From Symbiodinium natans (Eukaryota > Sar > Dinophyceae > Suessiales > Symbiodiniaceae): a DNA stretch of 64,000 nucleotides. The stretch covers positions 444,999-508,998 of the forward strand of contig CAJNDS010002138.1 of assembly GCA_905221605.1 (NCBI GenBank). Direction: 5' to 3'. The position numbers were made by a program, and so were the translations under genes. Positions 37,575-48,252 of the stretch are shown piece after piece. A model generated the notes under the pieces. It was not told the origin of the DNA, made no database searches, and saw only the letters and a program-made list of their open reading frames with translations. Numbering within the stretch: the first letter of the stretch is position 1; each line of letters opens with the position of its first letter.

Positions 37575-39110
37575 CCCCCACCTGCTGCGGCAAGCCGACG
37601 CAAGCCCCGTCCTCTCTCACCAATCGGGGCGCCGCAGGCTCCTTGAGGGGTTTCGACCGGGCTTGCCAGTTTCAAGATGTTTAGAGTGCACTCACTGACA
37701 TGTTACTTACGACCAGGATTGTAGCAGATCGGCAAGGCTAGCCACCTTCATGTCCAACCTTTGTTTCACGCTGGCCACAATCGGTTGGCGTTCGTGGTGC
37801 TTTCGTGTTGTTCTTGGAACGTACAAGCGAAGCCTTCCCAACTTCCCCAAACCTTTAGCCAAACCTCCCACCTGCGGTGCTTCGTCCGAAGCTGCACTAG
37901 GCGGTGGTGCGAACACCATGCTGGCAGAGGGACCCACATGCTTTGGCAAGCCGACGCAAGGCCCTTCCTCTCTCACCAATCGGGGCGCCGCAGGCTCCTT
38001 GAGGGGTTTCGACCGGGCTTGCCAGTTTAAAGATGTTTAGAGTGCACTCATTGACATGTTACTTACGACCAGGATTGTAGCAGATCGGCAAGGCTAGCCA
38101 CCTTCATGTCCAACCTTTGTTTCACGCTGGCCACAATCGGTTGTCGTTCGTGGTGCTTTCGTGTTGTTCTTGGAACGTACAAGCGAAGCCTTCCCAACTT
38201 CCCTTCCCAACTTCCCCAAACCTTTAGCCAAACCCCCCACCTGCGGTGCTTCGTCCGAAGCTGCACTAGGCGGTGGTGCGAACACCATGCTGGCAGAGGG
38301 ACCCACATGCTTCAGCAAGCCGACGCAAGGCCCTTCCTCTCTCACCAATCGGGGCGCCGCAGGCTCCTTGAGGGGTTTCGACCGGGCTTGCCAGTTTAAA
38401 GATGTTTAGAGTGCACTTACGGAAATGTTACTTACGACCAGGTAGCAGATCGGCAAGGCTAGCCACCTTCATGTCCAACCTTTGTTTCACGCTGGCCACA
38501 ATCGGTTGGCGTTCGTGGTGCTTTCGTGTTGTTCTTGGAACGTACAAGCGAAGCCTTCCCAACTTCCCTTCCCAACTTCCCCAAACCTTTGGCCAAACCC
38601 CCCACCTGCGGTGCTTCGTCCGAAGCTGCACTAGGCGGTGGTGCGAACACCATGCTGGCAGAGGGACCCACATGCTTCGGCAAGCCGACGCAAGGCCCTT
38701 CCTCTCTCACCAATCGGGGCGCCGCAGGCTCCTTGAGGGGTTTCGACCGGGCTTGCCAGTTTAAAGATGTTTAGAGTGCACTCACTGACATGTTACTTAT
38801 GACCAGGATTGTAGCAGATCGGCAAGGCTAGCCACCTTCATGTCCAACCTTTGTGTCACGCTGGCCACAATCGGTTGGCGTTCGTGGTGCTTTCGTGTTG
38901 TTCTTGGAACGTACAAGCGAAGCCTTCCCAACTTCCCCAAACCTTTAGCCAAACCCCCCACCTGCGGTGCTTCGTCCGAAGCTGCACCAGGCGGTGGTGC
39001 GAACACCATGCTGGCAGAGGGACCCACATGCTTCGGCAAGCCGACGCAAGACCCTTCCTCTCTCACCAATCGGGGCGCCGGAGGCTCCTTGTGGGGTTTC
39101 GACCGGGCTC
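37575..39110. repeat. Four-copy ~360-bp tandem repeat (duplicated exon-intron unit?)
   Basis: The phrase GCCACCTTCATGTCCAACCT occurs at 37,741, 38,097, 38,462 and 38,831 (spacings 356, 365, 369), after a partial unit from about 37,575. Copies 2 and 3 repeat CTTCCCAACTTCC internally. Both strands are open for about 90 codons per unit. On the minus strand each unit ends ...LADLLQSW followed by GTAAGT, a consensus donor (copy 3 lacks it). Homology to the flank breaks exactly after AG of AG|CCCGGTCG in the last copy. This suggests tandem exon duplication, but a satellite is also possible. Confidence 0.75.
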
Positions 39111-39119
39111 GGCGGTTTA

Positions 39120-39275
39120 CAACAGGGCTGGGAGGTCGGCAATCAGCAAGCGTCATGAGCATGTTTTTGGAGTTTCATGCGGACGCATTGAGATTTTCTG
39201 CAAAGCAAGTTCTCAGAGCGGCCTGCTCTGCGACAAAGATGGCCGACGGCGCCGGCCTCAAAGAAGCGGAGTAAA
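39120..39275. other. Coding-like island at the end of the tandem repeat
   Basis: The plus strand reads MSMFLEFHADALRFSAKQVL and stops at 39,274. The minus strand reads FFEAGAVGHLCRRAGRSENL. Both look protein-like, so the strand is undecided. Confidence 0.4.
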
Positions 39276-39432
39276 GTTGGTACGGGACTGCCGTTGTTTG
39301 TAGCTAGGGTTTAGGGTGTAGGGTTTAGGGTTTTGTTTTTTTTGGTTTGGGGTTTGGGGTTTAGGGTTAGGGTTTGGGACTTGGGGTTTGGGGTTCGGGG
39401 CTTCTGGTCTGTCGGCGCACAGCGGCACTTAC

Positions 39433-39477
39433 GATGTGGAAAAGGCGCCCACCACACCCAAGGGGGACATGGGCAAC
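39433..39477 (-). CDS. Probable 45-nt exon with consensus donor
   Basis: Acceptor GCACAG|GTT, 15 codons (VAHVPLGCGGRLFHI), donor CACATC|GTAAGT, phase 0 at both ends. This supports the minus strand as the sense strand in this region. Confidence 0.55.
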
Positions 39478-39613
39478 CTGTGCTTCGATCTTTTTGTTTG
39501 AGGTATTCTTTGCGTGTAGGGTTTAGGGTTTAGGGTTTAGGGTTTAAGGTTTAGGGTTTAGGGTTTAGGGTTTAGGGCTTTGGGTTTGGGGCTTAGGGCT
39601 TATTGCTAAGGGT

Positions 39614-39709
39614 GGGATGTCCCCCCTTGTACTAACCGTCCTTCATAGGGATTTTAGTACCCCGATTATAATCCCCCTTAAGGACTGGTAGTGTAAGGGG
39701 GAACATGCC
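39614..39709. mobile_element. Palindromic MITE-like element, family 1 (copy 3)
   Basis: GGGATGTCCCCCCTTGTACT ... AGTGTAAGGGGGAACATGCC with arms of about 40 bp around a TTTTAGTACCCCG centre. Confidence 0.75.
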
Positions 39710-40070
39710 AAGGCATTCTTACCAAGCCCTAAACCTTCAAGGCTTAGAGTAGAGGGGTTCAGGGTGTAGGGTTCAGGGTTCAGGGCTTCGGGCTTAAGGA
39801 TTGAAGACAAGTTACGCGCCCCCCTTTTTCCGAAGGCACATCCGTTTGTCGCGTACAGACATCCCATAGAGCCACCCGAAATACTCGCAAAAAACACCAA
39901 GAAGCCACAGACCCTCAACCTTAAACCCTGTGTTTCCAAGGCTGCCCCCCTCTACACCACCCCCCCTAGGTTAGCCCATAACATACGGGGTTTTTTCGGG
40001 AGATTCACACCTGATTAAAGTTGTGTAAGGGGGAACCTAGGGGTAGTAAAGAGGGGGGTAGTAGGGGAAC

Positions 40071-40131
40071 CCATGACAACGCCCTCCCAGCGGCTCTGCC
40101 AGCGCCGCAGGACTTGGTCTGAAGCCTGAGC
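40071..40131 (-). CDS. Probable exon
   Basis: Acceptor ACCCGAG|GCT, then AQASDQVLRRWQSRWEGVVM, donor ATGG|GTTCC. Amphipathic helical text. Confidence 0.5.
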
Positions 40132-40599
40132 CTCGGGTTGAGGCTTGTTGGCTTTGGGGCTTTGGGGTCTCAGAAGCTAGCCTATTCGCCCTGAACGTGA
40201 GAAAGGAGTCTTCCGGTAAATCCTCAACTGCAACTTGAGGAATGTCAGGAAATCAGGGATATTTGGCTGGGGTGTACTCCTCGGTATGAGAAGTGGGGTT
40301 TATATTCCTTGTGTCCCAAAAGGACACCCGACACAGACACTCATCAGTGTTTCCAAAAGGAACCCCAAACCCTCCAGTAAACCCGAGACCCGAAAACCCT
40401 AAACCCTATAACTCGCCACGATCCTCACGGGGTCAGGAGTGCGGATCAGGGTAGAGGAGGCAAATTCGGAGTGTTTAGGGTTTAGGGTTTGAGGGTTTGA
40501 AATTTAAGTTTAGTGTTGAGGGCTCAGGGTTTAGGGCTACACCCTGAAACCCTAAAACCCCTAAACCCCTAAACCCGAAACCCCAGTCGAAAACCCGCC

Positions 40600-40695
40600 A
40601 GGTGGCGCCCTTCTTGGCTGCCCGGGCTGACGTTCGAACGACAGGGCGTAGGGACGGGCTGAGACCGGGAGCTCGCAGTCGGGCTGTCCTGGCGC
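40600..40695 (-). CDS. Possible exon, Ser/Pro-rich
   Basis: After CCAG|GAC the frame reads DSPTASSRSQPVPTPCRSNV. Flanked by CCCTAAA (left) and, after 20 bp, TTTAGGG (right). Confidence 0.4.
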
Positions 40696-40714
40696 CCTAA
40701 ACCCCCAACTCTTT

Positions 40715-40880
40715 TTGGGGGTTTAGGGTTTAGGGTTTAGGGTTTAGGGTTTAGGGTTTAGGGTTTAGGGTTTAGGGTTTAGGGTTTAGGGTTTAGGGTT
40801 TGGGGTTTAGGGTTTAGGGTTTAGGTTTTGGGGTTTAGGGTTTAGGGTTTAGGGCTAGGGTTAAGGGTTTAGGGTTGCTT
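40715..40880 (+). repeat. TTTAGGG array
   Basis: About 20 units, mostly perfect. Confidence 0.95.
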
Positions 40881-40954
40881 TTTGAGATGTTCTGAGCACA
40901 TTGGGCGGTTGAGGGCCGAATTGCTTTAGATGTAGAGTGTAGGGCTTTGGGAGC

Positions 40955-41160
40955 CCTTCAACCCTTAAACCCTTCAATCCTTAGAACCTCAAACCCTGAA
41001 ACCCTTAAGCCCTTGCTTGACCCTTAAACCCTAAACCCTTAACCCTTACACCCCAACCCGAAACAGTAAACCCTTAGCCCTAAACCCTGAAACGTAAACC
41101 CCGAACCCTTAGCCCTAAACCCTAAACCCCAAACCCTAAACCTTAAACCCTAAACCCTAA
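40955..41160 (-). repeat. CCCTTAAA/CCCTAAA tract
   Basis: Degenerate C-rich units ending directly against the retroelement relic region. Confidence 0.85.
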
Positions 41161-41580
41161 TTGCTGCCGTGCAGCTTGCCTGCACTTGCCGACGTATGGG
41201 CACTCCAGTGACGGGCTTGTTTTGAATTCGGGCCACTGCTGGTTGGAGATTCGTTCGAAGAAGTGAGCACCCCAAGCCTTCAGCTTGAGGATATTCAAAA
41301 GACCCACTACCCCGCACTGGCCGTGAATCTCATGAGCGGCCGATGGCAAAAAGTAGCGCTCTCAATCAGCGCTGCAGAAACAAAGACCGATCTTGACAGA
41401 AATCAAGGCTGCGAATGGACGCAGATCGCAGGCCCGGCACTACTGCACTACAGCTCCAAGCTCCGTCCAAAGCAAGTCAAACACGGAAAACACGCAGAAG
41501 CATACTCCGCTTGCATAGAGCCCGGTAATGCAGCAGCGGGCGTCAGTGACCTTTAGCATGCACCGGATCAGCAATCATCA

Positions 41581-43988
41581 TCAGGCCTTCCTTTTGGGAT
41601 TTGACGCGCGACCTCTGGACGGCGCATCCGCTGGGTTTGATTCGGAGGGCACGTAAACGAGTCGAAGCAAAATGTCTGCAGCTAGGCCATGGGCTGCCGT
41701 GCTCTGCAGGACTCGCCTCAGCGCACGCGCCGAGCTCCTGCCTTTGGAAATGCAACCCAGCGCCGTCTTAGCATCAACCAGCACCACTGCTCTGCGGTGA
41801 TGTCGTGACTTGCTGCGGCAGATCCATTTCAACGTGAGCAGGACCCCGTGACACTCCAGCAAGCCTGAGTGCGCCGCCACCTTAATCTTTTCGAGATGAG
41901 CGTTCTGAAAGCAGACTTCTTGACTGGCAATCTGTGCGCAGTACCGAGACGCGGCTGCTCCGGCTCATCGTTGTCATCAACAAGCAGCCTGACGTAGTCT
42001 CCTCTGCGCTCGGATAAGCGGCCGATTGACTCCACTTGCTTTGGCCCGCAGGACAACGCGCTGACGCCGAAGCCGAACTCAGGAGCAGCATCGCAAGCCA
42101 GGAGGTCAGACAAATACTGGCGCTCCAAGCTAGCCGGTAGTAGCGGCGCCACTGCAAGCCAGGTGAATAGCTCGTCCAGCACACTCGCAGGCAAGGGTTG
42201 CTGTACCGCGCGGGGTTCTTGCACGATGAAGCCATACACCTTGTCGAAGATGCTGAACATGCCCCTTTGCAACAGACAGAACCATTGCAAGACACCCAAG
42301 ATGGCACTCATGCCAGCTGGGCTGCTTGTTCCTCGTTCCAGTACATCACACAAACCCAGAACAGCTTGTGAGATCTTGTCCTTCGCGGGTTCGACAAGAG
42401 CAGGTCTGCTGGATATGTCGCAACCGAGGCCTGTCATCTTGCTGGCCAAAGAAACATCTTTGGCTCTGTTCCGGGGTATGCCATGTTGTTCAAACACCTT
42501 GTCAACTTTCTGCAAAGTTCGCCTGCCGTGCCGAAAGCTGCGATGGAAGAACAGCGTGTCGTCGGTGGCCACTGCGCAGAGCTCTCGCTGCGAGGCTGGG
42601 AGGTCATGCTCCAGGCTGAGAATTTGGCTGCTGTGGACACCCGCCTGCTTGAGCACTCCCAACGTGGTAGACTGAGCAATGCACGAAGACCAGCTGAAAC
42701 CCATGGGCCATACGCTGTGGACCGGGAAGAGAAGGCTGTCCGAAGAAAGTGCCATGGTGAGTTCGCTGTCTTGTTGCAAATCGTCCACGAAAGCCACGAC
42801 TTCCTTCGCAGTGAATCCCCCATACTGGACCAGTTCAGCTAGTGTAATGGGCTCTTGGCCTAGCCATGGCTGGAGCACCGGCGGGACCGCAAGCACATCA
42901 AGGAAAGTGGAGGCATCCCGCTTGGACAGGTAAAGCGCCTCGCCAGGCTGAACTCGGATATCCAGAAAAGCGCTCGGGTTGGCAAGCCGGTGTGGCTTGG
43001 GAGGTGTTGCAGCCCACGTAGAGATCAACGAACCGTCCCAAATCTTCCGCTGGTGCCCTGGGGTGCTTTTGGGCGCAGTGAACACCTTCGCTGAGCCGCA
43101 GGCCTGCAGCCTGAGGCGCAGCTTGCCACATCGAAGTTCACGACACGTCAACTTGATGTACTCGCCTCTAGCCGACCCCAAGGTGCTGAGCGGGCAATGG
43201 TTGTGACCGCCTGCGTTTTCCGGAAAGACAGTCCCACCACGGCATACTTCTTGCCACAAACCTGGATCCACCAAGGTGGAAGGGTCGCAAGTTGCTGCTT
43301 TCTTTGGCAAATCCACGTCGTCTCCACGCAGCTGCTCGTAGGATGAGCCAGTAGCTGTCTTCTCGTACTTCTGAAAAGCCCCTATGTAGTCAAAGTTCTC
43401 ACCCAGCATGTCATTGAGGCGGTCGCAGAACCGCGCAACGCGCCCACACACATGCAACTGGACAGAAAGCTTCGCTGTCGTGCACGTGTTCCTGGAACAG
43501 GTCGTGGCTGACTTGGGCATGCCTTGCTCCAGATGGTTTAAAGCAGCCACGCATGTGTTTGCCAGCACCAGAAGACCACCATCAGACTGCATGCCTGTGT
43601 CAACTTGCGCAGGCCAAGTGGAGATGCGTGGCAAAGGAAAAAGGTCACGCCGCGGAAACACTGTCGAGGCTGATCCAACCAAAACATCACGTGCAGTCAC
43701 AGCAAGTGGAAGCGCAGACGTTGTCAAGAAGCTTGATATAAACGCAGCAAAACCCACAGATGCAAACCCACGGCTTGTGTCAAGGTTGAGGGCACCCGTA
43801 TTTCTTGCCGTCGCCTGCTCCAGCATTGCTTTAATGCTCTTGCAAAGCTTCAACCGATGGCCACGCCACTTGTTTCTGAACAGCCTGGCTGGAGACGAAG
43901 ATCCCGAGGAAGGCATGAAAAATCTGCGTCGCTGGAGCCCACTGCGTTTTCCCATCCCTTGGGGCGGCCAGCAGTGGGCGTAGGACAC
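41581..43988 (-). pseudogene. Reverse transcriptase-RNase H retroelement, frameshifted
   Basis: The main frame (41,829-43,988, 719 codons) holds an RT: motif A-like KRDASTFLD (D358), PMGFSWSSCIAQ (428-439), catalytic ATDD (D476, D477), GLGCDI, and the first RNase H residue in LLACDAAPEFG (D633). RNase H continues in the -1 frame at 41,581-41,880 (HSGLLECHGVLLTLKW, VVLVDAKTALGC, VPSESNPADAPSR), so one frameshift at about 41,880 splits the domain. The RNase H tail with 'NPAD-x-x-SR' resembles DIRS-type elements. No integrase or tyrosine recombinase and no LTRs were seen. I know similar RTs as abundant in dinoflagellates, but the exact family is unassigned. Confidence 0.8.
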
Positions 43989-44241
43989 GCAATTTCCCTA
44001 TCTCAGAGAAACCCACCTCACCAGCGGGGAGGCATCCCATCTACGAGTAGGCGGGCATCTAAAAGCAGGGAGGCTGCGCCGAAATGCTGCCGGGACGGAT
44101 CACAGCTGCGCATGCAGGCATCCAGCGTCCTGGTTTTCAACAGGAAAGAAAACCTGACTCGGCACGCTTCGGCAGAAATAGCCCCTTCAACCCTAAACCC
44201 CAAACCCCAAACCTGAACCCTGCATGGCAAAGGCCGGGCCC

Positions 44242-44296
44242 GGAAGCTCTCACGCCGCAGCTCGGATTGCAGGTCCCGCTCGGCGCCCTTTTGGCG
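44242..44296 (-). CDS. Possible exon, charged helix
   Basis: Minus frame GAERDLQSELRRESFRARPL between CCCTAAA/CCCCAAA (left) and TTTAGGG (right). Confidence 0.45.
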
Positions 44297-44309
44297 GTTT
44301 CGGGGGGGG

Positions 44310-44480
44310 TTGAGGGTTAGGGTTTAGGGTTTGGGGTTTAGGGTTTAGGGTTTAGGGTTTAGGGTTTCGGGTTTAGGGGGAAAGGGTTTCGGGTTTGGGG
44401 TTTGAGGTTTGGGGTTTTGGGTTTAGGGTCTTGGGTCTTGGGGTTTGGGGGTTTTGGGGTTTGGGGTTTCCGGGATGAGT
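44310..44480 (+). repeat. TTTAGGG/TTTGGGG tract
   Basis: Varied units ending at about 44,475. Confidence 0.9.
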
Positions 44481-44620
44481 GATGATCTGATGGTGGCTCC
44501 CTCACAGGGTTCAGAATGTTGGTGATTCGGGTCCCTGAGTTCGAACCTCTGCGTCTCTGCATCGGAAAGTAACAACAAGAAAGCCACATTCCGACGCAAG
44601 CAAGCAGGCGGGGGTGCACA

Positions 44621-44738
44621 GATACATGGGGTCATTTCTCAAAATTATGGTCCCTTCTTGGGATACCCTAAATATTCGGGGCCGCCATATAATCGGCATC
44701 ACAAGAGGGACCCCAATTTAGAGAATCCCCCATGTATC
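44621..44738. mobile_element. MITE-like element, family 5
   Basis: The left arm GATACATGGGGTCATTTCTC and onward pairs with the right arm (reverse complement GATACATGGGGGATTCTCTA). Arms of about 40 bp, centre about 40 bp. Confidence 0.7.
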
Positions 44739-45054
44739 ACCTCGATCCGATGAGCATAGCATTGCGCACAGGCATGATACGTGGCATGAAGCTGGGCAAA
44801 GGAACATGACAAATCCAAGAAATCATGAATCCGGAATCACCTTTTGCGCGAACATCGCTGCTCAGAGTGAATTGAGGCTTATTGGTGTCCTTATTAAAAG
44901 GAGATGCATTTGGGGGTCTATATTCGGGTCCCTTATTCCGGTAAACCTCCATACAAGGTCAGGCTTCAAGGCTTCTGGGCAGTGTGGCTTGACTTCTCGA
45001 CATCGACACGACAGGGTTGCTGGGCCTCGGCTGGGCCATTGACATCCCGAAACC

Positions 45055-45150
45055 CTACTAAACCCTAAACCCTAAACCCTAAACCCTAAACCCTAAACCC
45101 TAACGCTAAACCCTAAACCCTAAACCCTAAACCCTGAACCCTGAACCCCA
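45055..45150 (-). repeat. CCCTAAA tract
   Basis: About 12 units, left neighbour of the exon at 45,170-45,219. Confidence 0.95.
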
Positions 45151-45169
45151 TACCCAAGAAAGCTCTCAC

Positions 45170-45219
45170 CAGGCCTCCCATAGATCGCGCGTCTGCATGG
45201 GCCTGTCTTCGACTTCCTC
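45170..45219 (-). CDS. Probable 50-nt exon
   Basis: Acceptor GGTCAG|GAG, EEVEDRPMQTRDLWEA, donor GCCTG|GTGAGA. Both sites are full consensus. Confidence 0.55.
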
Positions 45220-45265
45220 CTGACCACGTACCCCAAAATCCCAAACGCGGGCTGCTTTACTCTAA

Positions 45266-45448
45266 GGTTGGAGCCATGGGCCCCTAGCGTGGTCCCTTAC
45301 CCTTGTTTATAGGGATCTGAAGTAGGGGCCCTGAATTTATACATATATATATATATATGAATATATATATATATATATATATAAGTAATGTAACAAGGGA
45401 CCCAAATTAAGGGCCCATACTTCGGATCCCCTATTTACGTTTGGGCCC
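45266..45448. mobile_element. Palindromic MITE-like element, family 2 (copy 2)
   Basis: The left arm AGGGATCTGAAGTAGGGGCC pairs with the right arm (reverse complement AGGGGATCCGAAGTATGGGC). The centre is (TA)n at 45,343-45,382. Confidence 0.65.
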
Positions 45449-45989
45449 TTCGGAACCCCGCAAGGACGAGGAATCTACCCTGCCTAAAGCATTGGGGTTC
45501 CCATCTTCGCAGCGCATGAGACCGGGAACAGACCTAACACCATAGACCCCCCAAAGCCCCAAACAACTAACACAGAAGGTGCCCTCATCCCTCAAACCCC
45601 AAAACTGTAAGCCCAACAACAAATTTGCGAACCCCTAAAACCCCAAACATCGGGGGGCCGCCTAAAAGCTTCTCGGCCTGCGGGCTTTCGGGTTTAGGGT
45701 TTAGGGTTTAGGGTTTAGGGTTCAGGGTTTAGGGTTTAGGATATGTTGTTGACGGGTTCAGGGTTCATGGTTTCGGGGCTTTGGGGTTTAGAGCTTAAGG
45801 TCGTAGGCTTTCGGGCCTTGGAGGGTTCAAAGGTCAGGATTGAGGTATACCAGGGAACCTGCCTCTGTGCCCCGACTTTAGCAGGGTGCCCTTTATCGCC
45901 ACACTGGTTAAACCCCCTAAACCCTCAACATTCAACCCGAAACCCTAAACCTTCAACCCGAAACCCTGAACCTAATGTTGGGAAGTCCT

Positions 45990-46076
45990 GAATCCCGCCT
46001 CCATGGCGCCCTCCCAGAGGTCGAGGCTGCTGCGGGCTGTTGGAGCCCTCGCCGTTGCGGGTCCTGGTGCTCGGGA
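45990..46076 (-). CDS. Possible exon
   Basis: The best minus frame contains ARSSLDLWEGAMEAGFRT; a plus frame (MAPSQRSRLLRAVGAL) is equally open. Low certainty of strand. Confidence 0.3.
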
Positions 46077-46139
46077 GCTGCTAGCCCTAAACCCTAAACC
46101 TTAAACCTCTCTTTCATCTATAATTTAAATGTTAATGAG

Positions 46140-46757
46140 TTACTGGGCAAGGTTGCTTTTTTACTGGGCAAGGTCATTTTCTTACTCGGCAACGTCATTT
46201 TTGTTACTGGGCAAGGTTATTTCTTTACTGGGCAAGGTCGTTCGGTCCAAAAAAAACGACCTTGCCCAGTAAAAAAAGGACCTTGCCCAGTAAAAAGCGA
46301 CCTTGCCCAGTAAAAATGTTACTGGGCAAGGTCATCTTTTTACTGGGCAAGGTCATTTTTTACTGGGCAAGGTCATTTTTTTCTGGGCAAGGTCATTTTT
46401 TGCTGGGCAAGGTCATTTTTTGCTGGGCAAGGTCATTTTTTCTGGGCAAGGTATTTTTTTACTGGGCAAGGTCATTACTGGGCAAGGTCATTTTTTTTAC
46501 TGGGCAAGGTCATTTTATTCTGGGCAAGGTCTTTTTTTACTGGGCAAGGTCATTTTATTACTGGGCAAGGTCATTTTTTTACTGGGCAAGGTCATTTTTT
46601 TACTGGGCAAGGTCATCTTTTTACTGGGCAAGGTCATTGTTTTACTGGGCAAGGTCTTTTTTCCTGGGCAAGGTCATTACTGGGCAAGGTCATTTGTTTA
46701 CTGGGCAAGGTCATGTTTTTACTGGGCAAGGTCATTTTACTGGGCAAGGGTCGTTCC
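46140..46757. repeat. Satellite of TTACTGGGCAAGGTCATTTT units with an inverted core
   Basis: Five direct copies (46,140-46,245), three inverted copies (about 46,256-46,313), then 22 direct copies. The constant core is CTGGGCAAGGTC and the T-rich spacer varies from 4 to 10 bases, so the reading frame changes from unit to unit. The 198-codon plus frame across it is therefore not a real gene. A near-perfect fold-back lies at 46,224-46,273. Confidence 0.95.
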
Positions 46758-46909
46758 ATAAGCGAAACATGTCTTTAATGTTGTGGGATTCTTTGGCCGG
46801 GTGGGTATTTTTCTGGAGTAATTTCTTGACTAGTGAATGCTTGGACTTGAGATGCTGAACCCTAAACCCTATAAACCCTACACACCCTAAACCCTAAACC
46901 CTAAATCCG

Positions 46910-47012
46910 ACCACGCGAAGCCAAAGCTGGGGGGTGCTACCCTGCCTAGTCTCGACGCGCGCGCAGGAGATGGCGACGGGGCGCACACCGGCGGCGGGGG
47001 ATCCTGCGATCT
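46910..47012 (-). CDS. Possible exon, Pro-rich
   Basis: Acceptor CGCAG|GAT, then DPPPPVCAPSPSPARASRLG and RVAPPSFGFAW. CCCTAAA left, TTTAGGG right. Confidence 0.4.
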
Positions 47013-47021
47013 TTTGTTTAG

Positions 47022-47160
47022 GGTTTGGGGTTTGGGGTTTGGGGTTTAGGGTTTAGGGTTTAGGGTTTAGGGTTTAGGGTTTAGGGTTTAGGGTTTGGGG
47101 TTTGGGGTTTGCGGTTTAAGGTGAAGGGTGTAAGGCGTAGGGTTTAAGGCGTAGGGTCTT
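47022..47160 (+). repeat. TTTGGGG/TTTAGGG tract
   Basis: Perfect TTTAGGG core flanked by TTTGGGG units. Confidence 0.95.
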
Positions 47161-47289
47161 TCATCAACACCCACCATCCCACACCCACACCTGCAATCCA
47201 AATCTTCGAACAGCTCACTCAAGCTCAGGCCAGCTGAGACCCCCCCCCAACTATGCTAAGGTAGAGAACCTTAAATCAAGAGCAGCACC

Positions 47290-48190
47290 TCCTGCCAACC
47301 CTAAGCCCTAAACCCTAAACCCGAAACCCCGAACCCAGAACCCCAAACCCAATGTTGAAATTCCTGCGCCCCGCGCCGGAAATCCATAAAACCTCAACAC
47401 CAAAAAACCGAACCACAAACCCCGAAAACCCTGAACCTGGGACCCCTCCCCTAACCCTAAGCCATTTCTCCAAGCTCTAAAACCCTAAACTTAAACGCTA
47501 AAACCCAAAACCCCACAAACCCTGAACCCTGCGTAATCCTTGAACCCCAAATCCTAAACCTCAACCCCTAAACCCCAAAGCCCTGAACCCTAACCTTGAA
47601 CCCCAAACCCTAAACCCTCAACCCCAAACCCACAGCAAACCCTAAACTCTGAGGCCTAAACCCCAAAGCCTTAAACCCAAAACCCTAAACCCCAAACCCG
47701 TAAACCCCAAAACCCTAAACCCCACATCCTAAACCCTAAACCCCAAACCCTCAACCCCAAACCCCAGCCCAAAACGCCAAACCCTACCAAGACCCCAAAC
47801 CCTGAACCCCAAACTCTAAACCCCAAGCCCCAAACCCTAAACCCCAAAACCCTCAACCCCAACCCAAGACCCCAAACCCGAAGCCCTGAACCCTGAACCC
47901 CAAAGCCCTACACACCAAACCCTAAATACCCTAAATACCCCAAATACCCTACATACCCTAAATACCCTAACTACCCTAAATACCCTAAATACCCTAAATG
48001 CCCCAAATACCCTAAATACCCTAACGCCCTAAATGCCCGAACACCCCAAACAACCTAAATACCCTAAATACCCTAAATACCCCAAATGCCCCTAAATAGC
48101 CCTAAACCCTAAACCCTCAACCCCAAACCCTAAACCCGAAACCCGAAACCCAAAACCAAAAACAACCCTAAACCCTAAACCCCAAACCCC
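47290..48190 (-). repeat. CCCTAAA/CCCCAAA region with CCCTAAATA 9-mers
   Basis: Irregular CCCTAAA, CCCCAAA and CCCTGAA units; at 47,926-48,095 the repeat shifts to a 9-bp unit CCCTAAATA (about 17 copies, some CCCCAAATA). Confidence 0.9.
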
Positions 48191-48252
48191 TAAGCTGTCC
48201 GGGGTCGCCGTTCGGGGCCGCTTGAACCTCGCAGAGCCATCGGCACCATCGA
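48190..48252 (-). CDS. Possible exon
   Basis: Minus frame DGADGSARFKRPRTATPDSL between CCCTAAA and TTTAGGG arrays. Confidence 0.4.
   Translation of the reverse strand, partial: SMVPMALRGSSGPERRPRTA

Noticed and set aside
46140-46757. CRISPR-like array
   Set aside because: The core is 12 bp, spacers are 4-10 bp of T-rich sequence and not unique, some units are inverted, and there are no cas genes. A eukaryotic satellite explains it.
46262-46858. 198-codon repeat protein on the plus strand (LGKV.FYWARS repeats)
   Set aside because: Variable spacer length makes every frame pass through the repeat in turn; the frame is open only because the unit lacks stops.
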